DNA of 10,786 nucleotides, taken from the NCBI GenBank assembly GCA_026770585.1, contig MU647713.1:55367-66152 (forward strand). The letters are read 5' to 3'. Position numbers and translations under genes: made by a program. The DNA comes from Baffinella frigidus (Eukaryota; Cryptophyceae; Cryptomonadales; Baffinellaceae). Shown here in pieces: positions 6,882-10,786 of the stretch; position 1 is the first letter of the stretch, and every line of letters starts with the position of its first letter. Under the pieces are notes generated by a model. It did no database searches. It saw only the letters and a list, made by a program, of their open reading frames with translations, and was not told the DNA's origin.

Positions 6882-6985
6882 TATCCCTTAAGTGACCAGC
6901 GGGCGAATAATCGCCCGTGGAAGCCCTAGGCAGGTCCTAGGGCTCTACGGTAGGGCGTATGAGCCTACTGGTCACTTAAGGGATA
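6882..6985. mobile_element. TA-flanked foldback with two internal hairpins
   Basis: Perfect 18-bp ends, TATCCCTTAAGTGACCAG (6882-6899) and its complement (6968-6985). Two strong internal hairpins, 6900-6917 (GGGCGA/TCGCCC stem) and 6922-6944 (AGCCCTAGG/CCTAGGGCT stem), give a branched cloverleaf-like fold. TA at both ends fits a Tc1/mariner-type MITE. No coding capacity. Confidence 0.8.
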
Positions 6986-7051
6986 GGGGTTACCAGCCGC
7001 GCTGCCCCATCCCTCCCCCGCGCCGCACACGGAAGACTCGTTGACTATTGG

Positions 7052-7208
7052 AACTCCTGCTCCAGCATGAGATTTTGGCGTTACCCTCAACCCTCAACCC
7101 TCAACCCTAGACCTTTCACCCTACACCCTACACCCTACACCCTACACCCTACACCCTACACCCTGAACCCTAGACGTTGCCGAGATGTGCCGAGGCGGGT
7201 CCTTCATT
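7052..7208. repeat. Duplicated block, copy 2
   Basis: Same ends as 6646-6837. Contains three CCCTCAA units (7084-7104) and six perfect CCCTACA units (7119-7160). The shared flanks are nearly identical (GAGATTTTGGCGTTACCCT and GTGCCGAGGCGGGTCCTTC), so the duplication is recent relative to the array-length change. Confidence 0.9.
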
Positions 7209-7245
7209 AAGGCTCGTAGACTATTGGATCACTCAACGCAAGACG

Positions 7246-7316
7246 TGAGCCAATTCTGCTGCCCGTGCACCCACCCCCTAAAACACCAGCGAATTCTTAC
7301 CCGGGCCTTACCCCCA
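7246..7316. repeat. Degenerate minisatellite units
   Basis: About two units related to the array at 7736-7916: GCCAATTCTGCTGCCCGTG, then CACCAGCGAATTCTTACCCG and CCTTACCCCC. They are separated from the main array by the foldback at 7373-7653, which may have inserted into or beside an older, longer array. Confidence 0.65.
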
Positions 7317-7372
7317 ACTCAAGGCTTGAGCCGCCCCAGCTGACCCGGGCCTGTATTCTATGGCGCGCCCAG

Positions 7373-7653
7373 CCACACAGCGGACTTCGAAGGGATTTCG
7401 AACAACCCCTGACCGATAACACTTAGGACCCTACGGTAGGCAACCGGTAGGGACATAGGGGGTTCCGAGGACCCTACGGTAGGCAACCCGTAGGGACATA
7501 GGGGGGTCCTAGGACCCTACGGTAGGCAACCCGTAGGGACATAGGGGGGTCCTAGGACCCTACGGTAGGCAACCCGTAGGGACATAGGGGGGTCCTAGGA
7601 CACTACAGTAGGCAACCCGTAGGGACATAGGGGGGTCCTACGGATAAGGTCCA
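7373..7653 (+). mobile_element. CCACACAGCGG element A with amplified core
   Basis: Starts CCACACAGCGGACTTCGAAGG and runs through AACCCCTGACCGATAA into five 43-bp units, ending CTACGGATAAGGTCCA. The single-copy version of the same left half, with only one 43-bp unit, is at 8844-8950. So in this copy the internal segment has expanded, and the second (inverted) half is missing. Bounded by 11-bp direct repeats. Non-coding. Confidence 0.75.
7425..7639. repeat. Five tandem 43-bp units with internal hairpin
   Basis: Units start at 7425, 7468, 7511, 7554 and 7597, exactly 43 bp apart. Units 3 and 4 are identical; unit 1 has a variant end and unit 5 carries two changes (CACTACAG). Every unit contains the stem CCCTACGG/CCGTAGGG around an 8-nt loop, and a GACATAGGGGGG tail. 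Confidence 0.95.
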
Positions 7654-7735
7654 GGCGCGCCCAGATGGGACTCATGCAGGGCTAGATAGTGTGATATCGT
7701 TTGTAGCCTTTCAAGGGCCCTGGTCTTATTGTGGA

Positions 7736-7916
7736 CCCCCCCCCCAAATCAACAGCCAAAATAGGTGACTTGGGGCCTCACCCCCCAAACCACCAGCCAA
7801 TTCGGCTGCCCGTGGATCCACCCCCCAAACCACCAGCCAAATTCTGACGGGGGCCTTACCCCCAAAACACCAGCCAAATTCTGACCGGGATCTCACCCCC
7901 CAAACACCAGCCAATT
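7736..7916. repeat. 37-40 bp minisatellite, about five units
   Basis: CACCAGCCAA recurs at 7791, 7831, 7868 and 7905, with a diverged unit before (near 7752). Units consist of a poly-C run, AAACCACCAGCCAATTC and a GGG-containing spacer. A minus frame stays open through it and gives a Gly/Trp-rich repeated peptide, explained by the repeat. Confidence 0.9.
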
Positions 7917-7982
7917 CGACAAGCTGCTGGCTACCACCATCAACTACCTGCTTCTCGCTCAGGTGCATATATTAATAGTTGG

Positions 7983-8131
7983 CCACGCGACGATAGGCCG
8001 TACACCAAATCGACCTGTCTTTCTATTATTCCGGGTACAAAGCGGACGGAATCCGTCCGCAGATTAGTACCGATTAGTGCCAAACTGGATTAGTCCTTTG
8101 TCGATTTGGGGTGCACACTATCGTCGCGTGG
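7983..8131. mobile_element. Foldback with CCACGCGACGATAG ends
   Basis: The 32-bp ends (7983-8014 and 8100-8131) pair with a few mismatches; the outer 14 bases are perfect. Nested inside, GGTAC (8034-8038) pairs with GTACC (8067-8071) and encloses a 7-bp stem hairpin (8043-8059, CGGACGG/CCGTCCG). The word GATTAGT is repeated in the right half. Non-coding and MITE-like. Confidence 0.8.
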
Positions 8132-8151
8132 GGAGCCCGAGTTTTATTTTG

Positions 8152-8226
8152 AAGAGCCCAAGTTTTATGATGGAAATAGATTCGCAGAGCGACTCTCCTG
8201 GTACAAATCATAAAACGCGGGCTCTT
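8152..8226. repeat. Hairpin, about 19-bp arms
   Basis: AAGAGCCCAAGTTTTATGA pairs imperfectly with the complement ending at 8226. The loop contains an AGAG/CTCT mini-stem and a GGTACAAATC word at 8200-8209. The GAGCCC word also precedes it at 8132-8137, hinting at an older longer palindrome. Confidence 0.7.
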
Positions 8227-8315
8227 GAAAATATCAAAATGGCTCCAATTCTTTGATAAAAGAGCCTTCTTTTAATATTTGTACCATAAAGCAGCCACTC
8301 AACGAATAAATATCT

Positions 8316-8524
8316 ATCTCTGCCTGAGTTTTATTCTGGCTAGTCCTAAAGGCTTTCTATTCGCCCTTTTTGTACTGGATTTCTGCTTTCAAATAATTTT
8401 CAAGACCAGCCATAATAAAAATCAAGCCATAATGAAACTCAGGCAGAGCTGGTTTTTCTTTTGTACTGGATTTCTGCTCTTAAATACTTTCAAGGACGAG
8501 CCAGAATAAAACTCAGCCAGAGCT
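8316..8524. repeat. Foldback with tandemly duplicated right arm
   Basis: The left arm (8316-8340, TCTGCCTGAGTTTTATTCTGG) pairs with 8500-8524 and, less well, with 8426-8450. The right side is a 91-bp direct repeat: TTTTGTACTGGATTTCTGC starts at 8368 and again at 8459, each followed by an AACTCAGSCAGAGCT end. The short plus-strand frames here follow the repeat and I do not call them genes. Confidence 0.8.
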
Positions 8525-8553
8525 GGTATTTCTACGGGCTCAGGACTTTTCCT

Positions 8554-8657
8554 AAGTTGACATGCTGCGTTTCTGGTACAAATCCGTCAACTTTGGAGCG
8601 AAAAGGGACCCGGGCCCTCCAAATTGATGAGACCAAATCGACTGAGACAGCGGTGCT
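8554..8657 (+). mobile_element. tRNA-like repeat, copy 2
   Basis: Opens with AAGTTGAC (8554) paired with GTCAACTT (8586-8593), enclosing CTGGTACAAATCC, the B-box-like word. Positions 8580-8657 are an exact 78-bp inverse copy of 10048-10125, indicating recent dispersal. The same module order occurs in the minus-strand element 2716-2846. It is followed by AGCTCTGCCTGAGTT at 8660-8674. Confidence 0.8.
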
Positions 8658-8774
8658 CTAGCTCTGCCTGAGTTAATCCGGTCTCTTCAAAACGAGGAGA
8701 CCGGAAGTTGATTCCCCTGGTTCGTGAACGTTGCCATTTTTCTGATAGATCATACTAGCAATCGTAGAGCACAC

Positions 8775-8815
8775 GTGTAGTAATTTTCGTTGTTTCACAC
8801 TTCTGGTGTGAAAAC
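8775..8815. repeat. 18-bp match to the 1623-1758 foldback, plus hairpin
   Basis: GTGTAGTAATTTTCGTTG (8775-8792) is the exact complement of 1657-1674 in the foldback arm. Next to it, GTTTCACAC and GTGTGAAAAC (8792-8815) form a small hairpin. Probably a relic of a related element. Confidence 0.65.
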
Positions 8816-9155
8816 GACTTTTCAACCCGACTGAGGCAGCGCTCCACACAGCGGACTTCGAAGGGGTTTTCAATAACCCCTAAGCGATAAGACCTAGGAC
8901 CCTACGGTAGGCAACCCGTAGGGACATAGGGGGGTTTCTACGGATAAGGTAACGGAAACTCGGGCTCTCAGCGCCCGAGAATCCCTTCGTAGCCCGCTGT
9001 GTGGGTACCTTATCCGTAGGAACCCCCCTATGTCCCTACGGGCTGCCTACCGTAGGATCCTAGGTCTGATCGCTTAGGGGTTATTCAAAATCCGCTGTGT
9101 GGATCCGTCAACCTTTGGTGTGGGAACGATCTGTCAACCCGACTGAGGCAGAGCT
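8801..9155. repeat. 43-bp diverged direct repeats flanking element B
   Basis: 8801-8843 and 9113-9155 match at about 35 of 43 positions and end GACTGAGGCAGCGCT and GACTGAGGCAGAGCT. The left copy abuts the element; the right copy starts 10 bp after it. At about 81% identity they may predate the insertion. Confidence 0.7.
8844..9102. mobile_element. CCACACAGCGG element B, complete foldback
   Basis: Arms of about 110 bp start CCACACAGCGGACTTCG and end with the complement, CCGCTGTGTGG (9092-9102). Each arm carries one 43-bp-type unit with CCTACGGTAGG (8901-8911) or its complement (9046-9056), and a TACGGATAAGGTA inner end. The roughly 60-bp centre holds a CTCGGG/CCCGAG hairpin and an extra inverted copy of the terminal word (GCCCGCTGTGTGG, 8992-9004), a sign of nested rearrangement. 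Reference copy for elements A and C. Non-coding. Confidence 0.85.
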
Positions 9156-9167
9156 AGATTCACAGGC

Positions 9168-9270
9168 TAACGTCCTGAAAATGGGGTAGTTAGGCCTACG
9201 GCATTGCCTAGGACCTCCTACTGTAGGCCGAGGGATCCTAGGACCAAAAAGTCTCGGCCTACGGTAGGAG
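9168..9270 (-). mobile_element. Truncated copy of the 3990-4149 foldback
   Basis: Matches the right arm, loop and part of the left arm of 3990-4149 in inverse orientation, including the loop word GGTCCTAGGA in complement. Similarity stops at 9270 exactly where CCAACCCC repeats begin, so the lost arm end was replaced by, or broken at, telomere-like DNA. Contains CCTACTGTAGG (9217-9227) and CCTACGGTAGG (9258-9268). Confidence 0.85.
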
Positions 9271-9302
9271 CCAACCCCCAACCCCCAACCCCTCAACCCC
9301 TA
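9271..9302 (-). repeat. Short CCAACCC-type array
   Basis: Four to five degenerate units (CCAACCC, CCTCAACCCC, CCTAACC), a decayed telomere-like tract adjoining a truncated foldback. Confidence 0.75.
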
Positions 9303-9423
9303 ACCAGGGCGCTGCGGATGTGGCGACGCGCCTGCATGCTGAAGAGGTTACACGCCCCCACCCGTACCACGGTTGCCTAATCTTCCTTTTCCCTGGTCCG
9401 AACCCCGTCCAATTTTGTGTGAA
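9303..9423. other. Unassigned sequence
   Basis: No gene, repeat or fold stands out in this spacer between two telomere-like tracts. Confidence 0.5.
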
Positions 9424-9546
9424 CCCTAAACCCTAAACCTCAACTCCTGAACCCTAAACCCCAAACCCTAAACCCGAAGCAATAAACCCCAAATCTCAAC
9501 TCCTAAACCCTGAACACCAGCCCCTACCTAATCCCTAAACCCTAAC
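9424..9546 (-). repeat. Degenerate CCCTAAA tract
   Basis: Loose heptamers (CCCTAAA, CCCTGAA, CCCCAAA, CTCAACTCCTAAA) with frequent indels, unlike the pure arrays at 4446, 6447 and 10694; presumably older. Confidence 0.85.
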
Positions 9547-9603
9547 CAGGTTCTAGTACGGGTGGTGAAAGCCTTATCATCCACGAACAAGGGCCGTCTC
9601 GCT
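9547..9603. pseudogene. Coding-like dispersed fragment, copy 1
   Basis: Related to 10195-10278 and 10369-10452 and starting at the same word, CAGGTTCT. Against copy 3 there are nine differences in 57 bases, six of them at the same codon position in the only shared open register. That register is common to both strands: plus gives QVLVRVVKALSSTNKGR, minus gives RRPLFVDDKAFTTRTRT. Similarity ends abruptly at about 9603. No family can be named from so short a piece. Confidence 0.45.
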
Positions 9604-9768
9604 GGGGCCTTGAGTGTTTTTATCGGACGCGCCCCGTACTAACAACGCCGCTCCGGTACTAACCTAGGACGCGCCGCCGGACGTGACCCTCTTAGAACGG
9701 TCCACTCTTGGAGCCATTGTCGCCCTTCCCACCCCTCACGCCGTGGAACAGCCCCGCCGGCAGGCTCT
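9604..9768. other. Unassigned GC-rich sequence with paired TACTAAC
   Basis: TACTAAC occurs at 9637-9643 and 9657-9663, each preceded by G and GC-rich DNA. Open frames on both strands (up to 105 codons on minus) look like GC-rich chance frames. Confidence 0.45.
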
Positions 9769-9807
9769 TGAGCGCCCGCGTGACCGGTCACGCGGACGCC
9801 GAAGCCA
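9769..9807. repeat. 39-bp dispersed repeat with perfect 20-bp palindrome, copy 2
   Basis: 38 of 39 bases match 4254-4292; the perfect palindrome lies at 9776-9795. Surroundings differ beyond a few shared words, so only the palindrome-centred block is strongly conserved. Confidence 0.8.
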
Positions 9808-9930
9808 GACGGTCGGTCGTGACTGCCTTGTCTCACGCTGCTCCTCAGCACACGGGCTACCACGCCAGATTCTTGGAAGGTGTTGCCAAAAGTCAATTCC
9901 CCCTCAGGCAGTAGTTTTTCAAAAGTTGCC

Positions 9931-9950
9931 AACCGTATCCTGATACGGTT
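9931..9950. repeat. Perfect hairpin, 9-bp stem
   Basis: AACCGTATC and GATACGGTT pair around CT. It is followed by AT-rich sequence but no T-run, so in this eukaryotic-looking context I do not call it a terminator. Confidence 0.8.
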
Positions 9951-10047
9951 TAACAAAATTAAAACCCTCCTCCGCTCTGGCGTGGTATGTCGGCGTGACG
10001 CTGGTGAACAGCCGAGACGGAGACCAGATTAAGGCAGACAGAGCTAA

Positions 10048-10125
10048 AGCACCGCTGTCTCAGTCGATTTGGTCTCATCAATTTGGAGGGCCCGGGTCCC
10101 TTTTCGCTCCAAAGTTGACGGATTT
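10048..10125 (-). mobile_element. tRNA-like repeat, copy 3 (truncated)
   Basis: Exact 78-bp inverse copy of 8580-8657. On its own strand the 5' part, including the B-box-like GGTAC and the left hairpin arm, is missing and replaced by unrelated sequence, so the break lies just inside the CAAATCC word. An AAGGCAGACAGAGCT end relic lies beside it at 10031-10045. Confidence 0.85.
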
Positions 10126-10194
10126 GCATCATGTTCGGGCTTGGCGCCGCTGAGCTCAGTGTGGATCGACTTCCTGAAACCCCAAATCCTTCGA

Positions 10195-10278
10195 CAGGTT
10201 CTGGTGCGGGTGGTGAAAGCCGTATCATCCACAAACAACAACCGCCCAGTCGAAATTTTCTTAAAAACCGTTAAGCTC
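10195..10278. pseudogene. Coding-like dispersed fragment, copy 2
   Basis: 84 bases aligned with 10369-10452 show 11 differences and no indel. Seven fall at one codon position, and most are silent in either the plus reading (QVLVRVVKAVSSTNNNR) or the minus reading (STGRLLFVDDTAFTTRTRT), which share third positions. This suggests descent from a sequence once constrained as protein. The minus FVDD word recalls the F/YxDD box of reverse transcriptases, but no other motif of that family is visible. Confidence 0.45.
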
Positions 10279-10315
10279 CAAAACGTACCTCGCGCAAGCT
10301 TGACGGACTGTTGTT

Positions 10316-10368
10316 AAGTTGACACGCTGGGTGTGCGGTACAAATCCGTCAACTTTCGAGCGGAAACG
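10316..10368 (+). mobile_element. tRNA-like repeat, copy 4 (truncated)
   Basis: AAGTTGAC (10316-10323) pairs with GTCAACTT (10348-10355) around GTGCGGTACAAATCC. The copy continues to GAGCGGAAACG and is cut at 10368, where the coding-like fragment begins. So the two repeat types share a breakpoint. Confidence 0.75.
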
Positions 10369-10452
10369 CAGGTTCTGGTGCGGGTCGTGAAAGCCGTATC
10401 CTCCACGAACAAGAGCCGCCTCGTCGAGATTTTCCTAAAAGCCGTTAAGCTT
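10369..10452. pseudogene. Coding-like dispersed fragment, copy 3
   Basis: Starts CAGGTTCTGGTGCGGG directly after the truncated tRNA-like repeat. Plus reading QVLVRVVKAVSSTNKSRLVE; minus reading STRRLLFVEDTAFTTRTRT, where one Asp of the VDD word is Glu. A plus frame remains open from 10333 to 10659, but beyond 10452 it runs through element C and loses any resemblance, so the open stretch is not taken as a gene. Confidence 0.45.
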
Positions 10453-10489
10453 CGCTTTTCAAGGTCTCATCCAAAAACTCGCCCCCCCC

Positions 10490-10646
10490 CCAGCGGGCTT
10501 CGAACGGAGTTTCGGCCTATTTCGGGTCGACGTTCCGTTACCATATCCGTAGGAACCCCCCTATGTCACTACGGATTGCCTACTGTAGGGTCCTATGTCT
10601 TCACCCTGAAGGGTGACTCAAAATCCCTTCGAAGTCCGCTGCGTGG
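10490..10646 (-). mobile_element. CCACACAGCGG element C, partial foldback
   Basis: The right part (10534-10646) matches the right arm of element B: TCCGTTACC, ATCCGTAGGAACCCCCCTATG, CCTACTGTAGG (10579-10589) and the end CCGCTGCGTGG (10636-10646). The left end survives only as CAGCGGGCTTCGAACGGAG (10491-10509) after a C-run. So the left arm is mostly deleted. More diverged than B. Confidence 0.8.
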
Positions 10647-10663
10647 CTTGGCGTGGTGACTCG

Positions 10664-10695
10664 AGCCCTAAACCCTAAACCCTGAACCATAAACC

Positions 10696-10783
<88 letters not shown>

Positions 10784-10786
10784 ACC
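10664..10786 (-). repeat. CCCTCAA telomere-variant array, runs off window
   Basis: After three mixed units (CCCTAAA, CCCTAAA, CCCTGAA) come 13 perfect CCCTCAA units (10694-10784), and the array continues past the window end. The C-rich strand is on top, so this is not the orientation of a chromosome end to the right. Confidence 0.95.

Larger units (their letters stand above)
7362..7664. repeat. 11-bp direct repeats flanking element A
   Basis: GGCGCGCCCAG occurs at 7362-7372 and 7654-7664, immediately bordering the element. This is the cleanest target-duplication candidate of the window. Confidence 0.65.

Noticed and set aside
7425-7639. CRISPR-like regular repeats
   Set aside because: The 43-bp units are contiguous with no spacers, and the sequence is eukaryotic in character; this is a minisatellite.
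7726-7968. Gly/Trp-rich minus-strand frame
   Set aside because: It simply translates the 37-40 bp minisatellite and the poly-C runs.
8461-8661. Open frame sharing a peptide with 10044-10241 (minus)
   Set aside because: The identical peptide comes from an exact 78-bp inverted DNA repeat, not from protein-level conservation.
9931-9956. Intrinsic transcription terminator
   Set aside because: The 9-bp stem has no T-run after it and there is no bacterial gene context.
10205-10245. Reverse transcriptase gene based on the minus-strand FVDD word
   Set aside because: Only one four-residue motif is seen, one copy has Glu for Asp, neighbouring conserved blocks are absent, and the frame is broken by other repeats; kept only as a weak possibility.
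10694-10786. Chromosome end at the right edge
   Set aside because: The top strand is C-rich; a right-hand telomere would read G-rich towards the 3' end, and the units are the CCCTCAA variant.

Overview
This window looks like gene-poor nuclear DNA from a eukaryote, probably an alga or other protist. The main clue is the abundance of seven-base telomere-type repeats of the TTTAGGG/CCCTAAA class, which is known from plants, green algae, dinoflagellates, chromerids and some apicomplexans. Nothing here reads as bacterial or organellar: there are no operon-like gene runs, ribosome binding sites or rRNA. I found no recognisable dinoflagellate spliced leader and no complete tRNA, so I do not name a lineage. 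The longest open frame from an ATG is 151 codons, lies in GC-rich DNA and resembles no known protein.

Layout. 1-1569: mostly unique or decayed DNA with an 81-bp duplication, a GA microsatellite and weak diverged repeats. 1570-1812: a foldback element between two 52-bp direct repeats. 1813-2700: GC-rich DNA with the most protein-like frame (2421-2618, +), perhaps the end of a gene or gene relic. 2701-4149: consecutive foldback elements: a tRNA-like repeat, tandem palindromes, a pair of inverted ATCCGGGGA elements around a palindromic centre, and a TA-flanked foldback. 4254-7208: a telomere-like TTTCGGG/TTTAGGG array, a satellite with 291-bp higher-order period, a second satellite carrying CCCTAAA-like DNA, several pure heptamer arrays, and a short telomere-fusion-like junction at 6838-6870. 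7246-9270: a 37-40 bp minisatellite and more foldbacks, including one whose hairpin-bearing 43-bp segment is amplified five times. 9272-10786: telomere-like relics, three related fragments with a codon-like substitution pattern, further copies of earlier elements, and a pure CCCTCAA array running off the window.

How it fits together. The window is best read as interstitial or subtelomeric heterochromatin built by repeated insertion, inversion and tandem amplification of short non-autonomous foldback elements and telomere-variant heptamers. Short words recur across otherwise different elements: CCTACNGTAGG (11 exact sites), AGCTCTGYCTSAGTT-like ends, and GGTWCAAATCC (similar to a tRNA B box). 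This suggests a few element families mobilised by factors encoded elsewhere. No transposase, reverse transcriptase or cellular gene can be assigned with confidence.
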